NCBI GenBank assembly: GCA_964602655.1
Contig: CAZRSF010000010.1
Span: forward strand, 43,012-107,011
DNA from: Moduliflexus sp964602655
GTDB taxonomy: Bacteria > Moduliflexota > Moduliflexia > Moduliflexales > Moduliflexaceae
Direction of reading: 5' to 3'
Length of the DNA stretch: 64,000 nt
Shown: positions 39,730-50,673 of the stretch, piece by piece
How positions within the stretch are numbered: position 1 is the first letter of the stretch
How the letters are laid out: the number at the start of each line of letters is the position of its first letter
Translations under genes and position numbers: made by a program
The notes under the pieces: model-generated
Told to the model about the DNA's origin: nothing
The model's database searches: none
Seen by the model: the letters and a program-made list of their open reading frames with translations, nothing else

Positions 39730-41049
39730 ATGACACGACATCCGTACCCGGCCTATACACCTTCCGGCGTCGCCTGGCTTGGCGATGTGCCGGAACATTG
39801 GGAAATCAAAAGGCTGAAATATCAATGTTCAATAAACGATGAAACATTACCAGAAAACACTGATCCAGAGTATGAATTACTATATGTTGATATTAGCAGT
39901 GTTAATCCGGTTCAAGGTATTGTTCAAAAAGAACCTATGATATTTGAAAATGCGCCTTCACGAGCGCGAAGAATAGTCAAAGACGGCGATACGATTGTTT
40001 CTACCGTTAGAACGTATCTTCGGGCAATTTCACCAATAAAAAACCCAGAGTCTAATCTTATTGTTTCAACAGGCTTTGCAGTTATACGACCAAAAGGAAT
40101 AGACAAAAACTATCTTTCAACAGTCATTAAAGCGCCATATTTTATTGAAGAAGTTGTTTCTCGGTCAGTGGGCGTGAGTTATCCTGCAATCAATTCGTCT
40201 GAAATTGGGATGATTCCAATTCCGCTTCCGCCCCTCACCGAACAGCACGCCATCGCCGCGTTTCTCGACCGCGAGACCGGACGCATGGACACGCTGATCG
40301 CCAAAAAGCGGCGGCTGCTGGAATTGCTGAAAGAACAACGCGCCGCGCTCATCTCCCGCGCCGTCACGAAGGGGCTGGATGCGTCCGTGAAACTGAAGCC
40401 CTCCGGCGTCGCGTGGCTCGGCGATGTGCCGGAGCATTGGGAAATCAAAAAAAGCCGATTTTTATTTTCTTTTGTTAGCGGAGGAACGCCTTCAACTGAA
40501 GAACTAAATTATTGGAATGGAGATATTCCCTGGGTTTCATCAAAAGATATGAAACGTTTTTGCATTGATGACACAGAAGATCACATAACGGATCAGGCAG
40601 TATCAGAAAGCGCAACGAAGATTATACCTCAAAATACGCTTTTGCTTGTAATGCGATCCGGGATATTACAACATTCAATTCCAGCGTGTATCATAAAAAA
40701 GGAAATGACAATCAATCAGGATATAAAAGCATTTCTTCCGCTGAAGCCATTATTTCCTGAATATTATGCACTATTTATTCAAGGAAATCAACAGCAATTA
40801 TTAACAGAATGGCGAAAAGAAGGGGCTACCGTAGAAAGTTTGGATATGGAACTTATTAAAAATTTTACGTTTCCAGTTCCCCCGCTTCACGAACAACAGG
40901 CCATCGCCGCCCATCTCGACCGCGAAACCGCGAAACTCGACGCCCTCGCCGCGAAGGTCGAAATTGTCATTGCGCGGCTGGCGGAATACCGGACGGCGCT
41001 CATCAGCGCAGCAGTCACGGGGAAGATTGATGTGAGAACAACAGCATAA
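39730..41049 (+). CDS. hsdS: type I restriction-modification system specificity subunit
   Basis: 439 residues with two target-recognition domains (about 20-150 and 235-380), each followed by a conserved helical spacer (EQHAIAAFLDRETGRMDTLI, EQQAIAAHLDRETAKLDALA). Both halves begin with PSGVAWLGDVPEHWEIK, encoded by two 52-base direct repeats 636 bases apart that differ at a few positions. The recognition domains are much more AT-rich than the conserved parts, as expected for modules exchanged by recombination. HsdS sets the bipartite DNA target of the HsdM/HsdR complex. The start follows the palindrome directly and lacks a ribosome site. Confidence 0.94.
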   Translation: MTRHPYPAYTPSGVAWLGDVPEHWEIKRLKYQCSINDETLPENTDPEYELLYVDISSVNPVQGIVQKEPMIFENAPSRARRIVKDGDTIVSTVRTYLRAISPIKNPESNLIVSTGFAVIRPKGIDKNYLSTVIKAPYFIEEVVSRSVGVSYPAINSSEIGMIPIPLPPLTEQHAIAAFLDRETGRMDTLIAKKRRLLELLKEQRAALISRAVTKGLDASVKLKPSGVAWLGDVPEHWEIKKSRFLFSFVSGGTPSTEELNYWNGDIPWVSSKDMKRFCIDDTEDHITDQAVSESATKIIPQNTLLLVMRSGILQHSIPACIIKKEMTINQDIKAFLPLKPLFPEYYALFIQGNQQQLLTEWRKEGATVESLDMELIKNFTFPVPPLHEQQAIAAHLDRETAKLDALAAKVEIVIARLAEYRTALISAAVTGKIDVRTTA

Positions 41050-41124
41050 ACCACGAAACACACGAAATACACGAAAAAAGATTTTTTAGTTTTTTTCTTT
41101 CGTGTATTTCGTGTGTTTCGTGGT
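41050..41124. repeat. CACGAAA-family palindrome between hsdS and the GxxExxY gene
   Basis: The same 28-base arms as at 39647, with a longer T-rich loop. It starts in the base after the hsdS stop and ends nine bases before the next ATG. Confidence 0.9.
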
Positions 41125-41133
41125 TCTAAAATC

Positions 41134-41511
41134 ATGGACAACCTGTTGTATAAAGACGAGTGTTATCACATTCAGGGCGCGATTTTCGAGGTGTATCGCG
41201 AGATGGGATGCGGCTTTCTTGAGGCGGTGTATCAGGAATGTCTCGAGCGAGAGTTTGCGGCGCGGCAGATACCGTTTGTCGCGCAAAAGGAATTGACGCT
41301 GGTGTATAAACATCAACCATTGAAGCAAATCTACAAACCCGATTTTGTCTGTTATGAAAAAATCATTGTCGAATTGAAAGCGGTGACCGCCAATGCGCCC
41401 GAACACAAAGCGCAACTCTTCAATTATTTAAAAGCAAGCGGGTTGAAATTAGGATTGTTAGTGAACTTCGGCCATTATCCGAAAGTCGAAATAGATCGGA
41501 TTGTATTATAA
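41134..41511 (+). CDS. GxxExxY protein (PDDEXK_3 nuclease-like)
   Basis: 125 residues. EVYREMGCGFLEAVYQECLERE carries the GxxExxY motif. KPDFVCYEKIIVELKAVTA gives the PD...ExK catalytic pattern of the PD-(D/E)XK nuclease superfamily, so it may be an active nuclease; its role is not established. It sits between hsdS and hsdR, not a standard position, and is flanked on both sides by CACGAAA palindromes, which looks like an inserted cassette. The alternative upstream start at 41113 falls in the repeat. No Shine-Dalgarno. Confidence 0.9.
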   Translation: MDNLLYKDECYHIQGAIFEVYREMGCGFLEAVYQECLEREFAARQIPFVAQKELTLVYKHQPLKQIYKPDFVCYEKIIVELKAVTANAPEHKAQLFNYLKASGLKLGLLVNFGHYPKVEIDRIVL

Positions 41512-41526
41512 ACCACAAAACTTTTT

Positions 41527-41601
41527 TTAAACCACGAAATACACGAAAAAAACTTATTTTTTGTTTTTTCTTTCGTGTATTTCGTGTGTTTCGTGGTTTA
41601 A
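41527..41601. repeat. CACGAAA-family palindrome between the GxxExxY gene and hsdR
   Basis: The left arm is shortened (ACCACGAAATACACG, missing one CACACGAA-type unit) while the right arm is full length. It ends four bases before the hsdR ATG. Confidence 0.88.
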
Positions 41602-41605
41602 CCTC

Positions 41606-44600
41606 ATGAACGCAACCACCGAACACGCTTTCGAACTGTATATTCAGGAAACACTGGCGGCGCGAGGCTGGCTGACCGGCGACCGCGCCGATTGGGACAA
41701 ACAACGCGCGATCTTCCCGGAATATGTGATCGCGTTTTTGAAGGCGACGCAGCCCGCGTTGTGGGCGCAAATGGAGCAGTTGCACGGCGCAGAACTCCCG
41801 GCCAAACTAACGGCGGCGCTCCTGAAAGAACGCGACATCAAAGGGACGCTCGATCTGCTGCGGCACGGCTTCAAATTTTACGGCAAAACCTTTAAAATCG
41901 CCTATTTCAAGCCCGCGCACGGACTCTCGCCGGATGTCGTCGCGTTGTACGATTCCAACCGGCTGCACGTCACGCGCCAGATTCCGTGCCATCCCAACGA
42001 CACGAAGACGGTTGACCTGCTCCTCTCGCTGAACGGCCTGCCGGTCGCCACCATCGAATTAAAAAACCCGGCCACCGGCCAGACCTGGCGCGACGCGGTG
42101 GCGCAATATCAAGCCGACCGCGAACCGGGCGCGCCGCTTTTTCGCTATAAAAACGGCGCGGTCGCACATTTTGCCGTTGATCCTGACGAAATCCACATGG
42201 CGACCCGCCTGAATCGCGACGAAACGGTCTTTCTGCCGTTCAATCGCGGCAGCCATCCCAACGAAATCATCTGCGGCAAAGGGAATCCGGCGCATCCTTC
42301 CGGCCATCGCGCGGGCTATTTTTTCGAAGAGACGCTGGAACGCGAGAGCTTCCTCGATATTGCGGGGCATTTTATGTTTCTCGACACGCGCGAGGAAACC
42401 GTTGACGATGGCGCAGGCGGGCGGAAGCGCGTCACGAAAGAAACCCTCGTCTTTCCGCGCTATCATCAGCTTGATTGCGTCCGCAGGCTTGTCAAACAGG
42501 CGCGGCTCGACGGCGCGGGGCAGAACTACCTGATTCAGCATTCCGCCGGAAGCGGCAAAACCAACAGCATCTCCTGGCTGTCGCACCGGCTCGCCAGCCT
42601 GCATACGGCCAACGACGAAAAGGTCTTCGACTGTGTGATTGTGGTCACGGATCGGCGCGTCTTAGATAAGCAGTTGCAAGACGCGATTTACCAGATCGAA
42701 CATGCGCAGGGCGTCGTCAAGGCGATTGACCAGCATTCGCGCCAGCTTGCCGAAGCGCTGGTGGATGGCACGAAAATCGTCATCACGACCTTGCAGAAAT
42801 TCCCGGAAATTTTGCGGGCGCTGCTGCGCATTGCCGGAGCGGACAACCCGGATGCGCCGGACGCGGCCTCGCTCGCGCAAGCGAAAACGTGGGAAGCGCG
42901 GATCGCGGCGCGAAGCTACGCCGTGATTGTAGATGAAGCGCATTCGAGTCAGAGCGGCGACGCCGCGCGGGAATTGAAACGGATTCTCGGCGCAGAGATA
43001 AACCACGAAACACACGAAATACACGAAAAAGAGACGGAAAACGGCGAGGATTGGGAGGACAATCTCAACGCGGTGATGGCGTCGCGGGGGCGGCAGAAGA
43101 ACGTCAGCTTTTTCGCCTTTACCGCCACGCCGAAAGGCAAAACGCTCGAACTCTTCGGACGCCCCGACGCCAACGGCGTGGCGCAGGCGTTTCACACCTA
43201 TTCCATGAAACAGGCCATCGAAGAAGGCTTCATCCTCGACGTGCTGCAACGCTACACCACGTATAAAACGTATTATCAATTGGTGAAAACAGCCGCCGAC
43301 GACCCCGCCATGCAGAAAAAGAAAGCGGCGAAAAAGCTCGCCAAATTCATGATTCTGCACCCGTACAACATCGCGCAGAAAACCGAAATCATCATCGAGC
43401 ATTTCCGCCAGCATGTCCGCCACAAACTCGGCGGACGCGCCAAAGCGATGGTGGTCGCCGGATCGCGCCTTCATGCGGTACGCTACAAGCTCGCGTTCGA
43501 ACAATATCTCGCCGACAACCATTACGCCGACATTCGCCCGTTAGTCGCGTTCAGCGGCGAAGTGCTCGACCCGGACAGCGGCGAAAAATACACCGAACCG
43601 GGCATGAATACCGATGTTGTGAGCGGCAAGCCGATCAGCGAAGCGCAACTGCCGGACAAATTCGATTCGTCGGATTATCATATTTTATTGGTGGCGAACA
43701 AATATCAGACCGGCTTCGATCAGCCGCGCCTCTGCGCCATGTACGTTGACCGGCGGCTCGACGGCGTCCAGGCGGTGCAGACGCTGTCGCGCCTGAATCG
43801 CATTCATGCCGGGAAAGACGCGCCGTTCGTCCTCGATTTCGTCAACGAGGCCGACGACATCTACATGGCGTTCAAGCCCTATTACAACGTCACCACGCTG
43901 CACGAGGCTGCCGATCCGGCGCTGTTGGAACAATTGAAACACGAATTGAACGCCATGCAGGTCTATTTGTGGTCGGAAGTCGAAGGCTTCTGCCGGATTT
44001 TTTATCTCCCCAAATATAAGCAGCAGCCGTCGGATCATGCGCAGATGGAGAAGATGATTCAACCGGCACGAGATCGCTTCAAGGCATTGCCGGAAGAGAC
44101 GCAAGAGGCGTTTTATGAAAAATTGTCGGCCTATGCCAGCTTTTACGCCTTTGTCAGCCAGATTCTCCCCTATTCGGACACGGAATGGGAAATGCTGTAC
44201 GGGTTCGGGAGCTATCTTCTCACGCGCCTTCCGTTCGGCGAGATCGGCGTCACGCCGCATCCCGAAAAAGAGGTCGCGTTGGAATATTACCGCCTTGAGC
44301 AGGCAATGTCCGGCGCGATTGTGCTGGAAGATGGCGAGCAGTACGGCGTAAGCAGCCCGACGGCGGTCGGCACCGGCAAGGCGACGGATGAAGACAAGCC
44401 GCTGTCGGAAATCATCGCGGCATTGAATGAGCGCTTCGGGACGGAGTTCAGCGAAGAAGACCGGCTCTTTTTGGAGCAGATCAAAGAAAAAGCGGCGAAG
44501 GATGAGCGCGTGATTCAGACCGCGCAGGCGAATTCGTTGGATAAATTCGAGCTTGGAGTCAAGGCCATCATCGAAGCCTTGATGTTGCAGCGCCTCGCGG

Positions 44601-44734
44601 AAAACGACCGCTTCGTCACGCGCTACATGGATGAATACGAGTTTCAGAAGACGGTTTTCCCGCATTTGGCGCAAGAAATTTACCGCCTCGCGCGGGAACG
44701 TCAGCCGGAGAACGCATACCTCACAGGTTTTTAA
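41606..44734 (+). CDS. hsdR: type I restriction-modification system endonuclease/translocase subunit
   Basis: 1042 residues. The N-terminal nuclease domain has PDVVALYDSNRL ... VATIELKNPATG (D-x-ExK). The SF2 motor follows: Walker A SAGSGKTNSISW (about 315), DEAH in VIVDEAHSSQSG (about 445), FFAFTATPKGKTLE, and motif VI ANKYQTGFDQP with VQTLSRLNR. It cleaves unmodified DNA after ATP-driven translocation. Residues 466-475 (NHETHEIHEK) are encoded by an inserted half of the CACGAAA repeat (43000-43030) in a variable linker. The last residues YLTGF come from half of another repeat (CCTCACAGGTTTTT). ATG 41606 is chosen; the upstream frame reads the repeat. Confidence 0.94.
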   Translation: MNATTEHAFELYIQETLAARGWLTGDRADWDKQRAIFPEYVIAFLKATQPALWAQMEQLHGAELPAKLTAALLKERDIKGTLDLLRHGFKFYGKTFKIAYFKPAHGLSPDVVALYDSNRLHVTRQIPCHPNDTKTVDLLLSLNGLPVATIELKNPATGQTWRDAVAQYQADREPGAPLFRYKNGAVAHFAVDPDEIHMATRLNRDETVFLPFNRGSHPNEIICGKGNPAHPSGHRAGYFFEETLERESFLDIAGHFMFLDTREETVDDGAGGRKRVTKETLVFPRYHQLDCVRRLVKQARLDGAGQNYLIQHSAGSGKTNSISWLSHRLASLHTANDEKVFDCVIVVTDRRVLDKQLQDAIYQIEHAQGVVKAIDQHSRQLAEALVDGTKIVITTLQKFPEILRALLRIAGADNPDAPDAASLAQAKTWEARIAARSYAVIVDEAHSSQSGDAARELKRILGAEINHETHEIHEKETENGEDWEDNLNAVMASRGRQKNVSFFAFTATPKGKTLELFGRPDANGVAQAFHTYSMKQAIEEGFILDVLQRYTTYKTYYQLVKTAADDPAMQKKKAAKKLAKFMILHPYNIAQKTEIIIEHFRQHVRHKLGGRAKAMVVAGSRLHAVRYKLAFEQYLADNHYADIRPLVAFSGEVLDPDSGEKYTEPGMNTDVVSGKPISEAQLPDKFDSSDYHILLVANKYQTGFDQPRLCAMYVDRRLDGVQAVQTLSRLNRIHAGKDAPFVLDFVNEADDIYMAFKPYYNVTTLHEAADPALLEQLKHELNAMQVYLWSEVEGFCRIFYLPKYKQQPSDHAQMEKMIQPARDRFKALPEETQEAFYEKLSAYASFYAFVSQILPYSDTEWEMLYGFGSYLLTRLPFGEIGVTPHPEKEVALEYYRLEQAMSGAIVLEDGEQYGVSSPTAVGTGKATDEDKPLSEIIAALNERFGTEFSEEDRLFLEQIKEKAAKDERVIQTAQANSLDKFELGVKAIIEALMLQRLAENDRFVTRYMDEYEFQKTVFPHLAQEIYRLARERQPENAYLTGF
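43000..43030. repeat. half of the CACGAAA element inserted in frame within hsdR
   Basis: AAACCACGAAACACACGAAA followed by TACACGAAAAA is identical to the left arm of the intergenic copies. It is read as NHETHEIHEK without disturbing the reading frame. No right arm is found downstream. Confidence 0.88.
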
Positions 44735-44993
44735 AAGATTAAATTTTTCAGCGCCAACGGCGCGAATCATATTAGCCCAGGGCGTCAGCCCTGGGACAGA
44801 TGGGCAACCCGATCCGCGCCCTGAAAGGGCGCATCATTGAGACGCTCTTTCAGAGCGTAATTGCCAAACGCCATTTTCCCCAGGGCTTGCGCCCTGGGCT
44901 AATATGAAACGCCGCGTTGCGGCGAAATGCCCTGTTGCACGTTGCACAAGGGCTAATATGACTCGCGCCGTTGGCGCGTTTTAGATTCAGGCA
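44735..44993. repeat. cluster of CCCAGGGC/CCCTGAAAGGGC repeat units
   Basis: Contains AGCCCAGGGCGTCAGCCCTGGG, CGCCCTGAAAGGGCG, ACGCTCTTTCAGAGCGT, CCCCAGGGCTTGCGCCCTGGGCT and two GGCGCGAA...TTAGCGCC-type ends, all hairpins with different cores around a shared TAATATG tail. It lies between hsdR and aconitase (convergent), with no gene. Confidence 0.65.
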
Positions 44994-47630
<2,637 letters not shown>

Positions 47631-48004
47631 TTTTTCTCCCCCTGAAAATAGAATTTTCGTATGCTGTGATGTAGGTCGAAACTCCAGTTTCGACTTACGT
47701 GAATAGTTCCTTTATGTTTTCGAACCTCAGATGGCAGAGATTTCACAGATGTAGAACTACAAGGATAAGTGTAAGAAAGGATAAATGCATCTATCCTTGT
47801 CGTTGATGGAAAGTTTCGGGCGGCGGTTGTTGTCAAGGATTTTTGCGGCGGAAAGAGGCAGGCGAGGCAGGAGAAAACTTCCTGAGCGTGAGAAACGCTT
47901 GACAAAATGTCGGCAATATCATTTTTATAGAAAATCAACGTTGGCGCGTTGAGAACTTAACATTCAGGGGGATTCATAAGGATCACTCTATCGGAGAATA
48001 CATC
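47631..48004. other. 374-base divergent region between acnA and a lipoprotein gene
   Basis: Contains one palindrome of the GTAGGTCGAAAC family at 47671-47698 (14-bp arms with one mismatch) near the acnA start. I see no gene and no clear promoter. GGAGAATACATC before 48005 is the ribosome site of the next gene. Confidence 0.5.
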
Positions 48005-48415
48005 ATGAAAAATAGTTGGAACAGACTCTCTGTGACGTTCTGCTGGCTTGTCGTCGTTCTTCCGCTTCTACTCAATCTTCTCGGCTGTCCCAGCCGACAG
48101 GCTGCGACCGATCCGGCGCGCTCGCAGCCCGAGCTGCGGCTCGTCTCGGTCAGCGGCGGTATGGACGGCAAGGGGCGGGCTGTCGCGTATGACGGCTTGA
48201 CGCTCTTCGATGATAAAGCGGCCTATTACACTGGCGACCGCCTGCTTGAAGTCAAACCGCTGACCACCGGGCGGGGGACATCCATCCGCACCGGCAAGCC
48301 CGTCACGCTCATCCGAATCGAAGGCGAATTGCCCTGCGAACTCGTCGAAACCGACACTGCCGTCATTCTGTATGAAAACGTGTACGACGGCTATCAATAC
48401 GAGTTTCGGAAGTAA
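48005..48415 (+). CDS. hypothetical lipoprotein
   Basis: 136 residues. The N-terminus FCWLVVVLPLLLNLLGC is a type II signal peptide with lipobox LLGC, so the protein is lipid-anchored. The mature 110 residues are predicted beta-rich (LRLVSVSGG, TLFDDKAAYYTGDRLLEVKPL, TAVILYENVYDGYQYEF). I do not recognise the family. CGGAGAAT is the ribosome site. Convergent with the glycosidase gene, so probably transcribed alone. Confidence 0.65.
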   Translation: MKNSWNRLSVTFCWLVVVLPLLLNLLGCPSRQAATDPARSQPELRLVSVSGGMDGKGRAVAYDGLTLFDDKAAYYTGDRLLEVKPLTTGRGTSIRTGKPVTLIRIEGELPCELVETDTAVILYENVYDGYQYEFRK

Positions 48416-48455
48416 ATCCTTTCCCGCCGTACACATTTCGAAAATCGCGCCGTTT

Positions 48456-49379
48456 TTACGCTTTCAGGTAGTTGTACAGTTCGGAGCCTGGCGCGGGCTG
48501 AACATTGCCGCTGGCGTCCAAATCCGCGAGAATGATTTCATAGCCGGTATAGGTCGGTTGTTCCAACAGCGCGTAATAAAAAATGTATTCCGTCTGTAAC
48601 GCTTTTTTCATCGCCGGAATCTGCTGCGTCCACCAGGACAGATGATAGCTCGCCGTTCTTTTGCCGGTTTCCGTCACCATGAACGGCTTTTGCGTGGCGA
48701 CGCGGTAGGCGCTCCAGGGCGAATACAACGCTTGTTCATAATACACATGCACGCCGCGAAAATCGCAGTATTGATCCGCTCCGGCGATTGACATCTCCGT
48801 AAAATCGTTCAACCCGCTCGGTTGCCCAATCGGCGCGGCAGCCACGATTTTGACCGACGGGAATTTCTGCCGAATCACGTCATGCGCCGGGCGAAGATAG
48901 TCGCGCACATATTCCGTATTCGACATGTTGTAAAACTCTTCCGGCTCGTTCAACACTTGAAAATATCTGATCGTCGGATAGCGGCGAACCACCGCTTCCA
49001 CCATGGCCGGCCAATCGCTTTTGGAAATCGAGGCCGTCCCGAAATCGCCGATGATGCCAAGCACGTTCAGGCCGGTCGAGGTGGCATACGCTCCGGCAAT
49101 ATCGCCGGTCAAGCCTAACGTGGTTCTGATCCAGGTGGCGTGAATGTTGCGCAACGCTTTCGTCTGGACAGAGTATAACGCGCCCTGGTAGGGATGCACG
49201 TTGAATCCGCGAAATCCATACGATCCGCTTCCGCTGCCCGGATCGCTCGGCGAATCGGGCTCATTGTCATCATCATCATCGTTCGAGGAATGACAGGAGG
49301 TCAGGGCGAGCGTCGCCCCTGCGGCCATGCCGAAACGGAGGAAATCGCGGCGAGTTATGCGATGTAATGTGTCTGACAT
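48456..49379 (-). CDS. Tat-exported lipoprotein glycoside hydrolase, clan GH-A fold
   Basis: 307 residues. ITRRDFLRFGMAAGATLALTSC is a twin-arginine signal ending in a lipobox, so the enzyme is exported folded and anchored. After a Ser/Asp/Gly linker the barrel begins YGFRGFNVHPYQGA. RYFQVLNEPEEF holds the acid/base Glu after Asn (the NEP motif of clan GH-A), and PFMVTETGKRT places a Glu as the likely nucleophile. This suggests a GH5/GH39-like beta-glycosidase; the substrate is unknown. The start is set by the Tat motif and AAGGATACC upstream. Confidence 0.82.
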   Translation of the reverse strand: MSDTLHRITRRDFLRFGMAAGATLALTSCHSSNDDDDDNEPDSPSDPGSGSGSYGFRGFNVHPYQGALYSVQTKALRNIHATWIRTTLGLTGDIAGAYATSTGLNVLGIIGDFGTASISKSDWPAMVEAVVRRYPTIRYFQVLNEPEEFYNMSNTEYVRDYLRPAHDVIRQKFPSVKIVAAAPIGQPSGLNDFTEMSIAGADQYCDFRGVHVYYEQALYSPWSAYRVATQKPFMVTETGKRTASYHLSWWTQQIPAMKKALQTEYIFYYALLEQPTYTGYEIILADLDASGNVQPAPGSELYNYLKA

Positions 49380-49646
49380 ATTTGGTATCCTTATCTTTCG
49401 TAAAAGGTGTATGTTTAACGTCATGCAAGCTTCTTCACATTCGACGGATTTCCTGTCGCAAAGTTTATGCCGTTCCGAAAACATGAATACGCCTTCGGTC
49501 TGCGTCAGATCAAGAATCCCGGCAAGATGATTTTTGACGAATGCCTGCAAAGAAAGATTGTCAGAATGCTGTCAGAGAGTCAATCAATTTTTAAGCGCAA
49601 TTCAAAAATTCGTCATTATTCAGCGGTCGCTCAGATGCTTTTACAT

Positions 49647-49863
49647 TAGACATTATCGCGAATAAGCAGGGCGATCATTCAGTCAACACCACAATTTATT
49701 GTGGTGTTGACCGGAAAACCAGCACACCTGCCCCGTGCTCCCCGCGCCGCCTTCGGCGGCGCGGGGAGCACGGGGAAAAGAGCGAGGTCGTCCGAACACC
49801 CCGATAAATCGGGGTGTTGACCGAATTCCTTACGATATCCGATGTTATTCGCGATAATGTCTA
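49647..49863. repeat. MITE-like element with 19-bp perfect ends and three internal hairpins
   Basis: TAGACATTATCGCGAATAA at 49647-49665 is exactly complementary to 49845-49863. Inside are GTCAACACCAC.../GTGGTGTTGAC (49682-49711), a 22-bp GC-rich stem (49731-49775, CCCCGTGCTCCCCGCGCCGCC on the left) and AACACCCCGAT/ATCGGGGTGTT (49795-49818). No open frame lies within. It fills a 793-base gap between genes. Confidence 0.75.
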
Positions 49864-50172
49864 TTAAAGTTCTCGATGTAATGCTATTTATTATATACCA
49901 TAAAATTTTTAAATGCCAGAAAGCCTCATCAAATATTCGAATACCATATTCTAAGAAAACTCTTTTATTTTCTTAGAGTTACATCGCAAATCCCTCTTCG
50001 CTGCGATTGGCATTATTCTTGAACAAGATAGAGACAATAATCATGATGGCCTACATCATTACAATCTGAGAAATAATTCGTACATCATGTACGATAGACG
50101 ATCCCCGGCGATATGCGGAAATGGCGTTTCTTTGTTGAAGTCGTTCCGACATGCTCTGAGGGTGGAGAGATT
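49864..50172. other. 309-base AT-rich region with no recognised feature
   Basis: I see no gene or clear repeat. It leads up to the small membrane-protein gene, so it may contain that gene's promoter. Confidence 0.4.
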
Positions 50173-50328
50173 ATGTTTACTTTATTCGTTGGCAGCGCAG
50201 TGATTCTTGGGATGCTTGCCTTTTTTAAAAAAGAGAATGTTGATTCCGAAGAATGGGCGGATCGGAGAGAATATCTGAAGTTCTTCCAAGACTTGGAGAG
50301 TTGGAAAAATCCGGTTCGCTGGAACTGA
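50173..50328 (+). CDS. small single-span membrane protein
   Basis: 51 residues: MFTLFVGSAVILGMLAFF is a membrane helix, followed by a charged tail (KKENVDSEEWADRREYLKFF) of about 33 residues with a Lys/Lys/Glu start that suggests the tail lies in the cytoplasm. GGGTGGAGAGATT is a good ribosome site for this ATG; an in-frame ATG at 50113 has none. A strong terminator follows 30 bases after the stop, supporting a real short transcription unit. No family recognised. Confidence 0.55.
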   Translation: MFTLFVGSAVILGMLAFFKKENVDSEEWADRREYLKFFQDLESWKNPVRWN

Positions 50329-50358
50329 AACATTCGTATTGACCAAAATGTTATGGGC

Positions 50359-50400
50359 AAAGCTGTCAGACGCGTTTTATCTGTCTGACAGCTTTTTTTT
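50359..50400 (+). terminator. terminator of the small membrane-protein gene
   Basis: 13-bp perfect arms AAAGCTGTCAGAC with an 11-base loop, then eight T. A TGTCAGAC-family hairpin serving as a true terminator. Confidence 0.85.
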
Positions 50401-50673
50401 CATAAATAGAGCTGTTGTTCAATAACAAAAGCGTGTCTTAGCGCGCAGCAACTCTCATGTTTTACTGCCCCGGAATGCGCATTCTGGGGACATTTCTTCC
50501 TCGCGTTTTCCCAAGTAATCCTAAATAGCGTCCAAATTTTTCAAAAAAAACTTGACTGATTCACATGAAATATTTTCCATTAACACGACTACTACAAAAT
50601 AGTAGATTGGTAAAAACTTATATACGCTTACGATTTTACAGCAACGCATCTCACGATATAGGGAGGATCGCTT
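50401..50673. other. leader region of the metallo-beta-lactamase pair
   Basis: Contains a 17-base palindrome CTACTACAAAATAGTAG at 50589-50605, a possible operator, about 70 bases upstream of the first start. The ribosome site is AGGGAGGATC. A TTGACT at 50552 lacks a matching -10 at normal spacing, so I do not call a promoter. Confidence 0.4.

Noticed and set aside
41561..41605. N-terminal extension of hsdR (MFFLSCISCVSWFNL)
   Set aside because: These codons are the right arm of the CACGAAA palindrome. The HsdR fold starts after the ATG at 41606.
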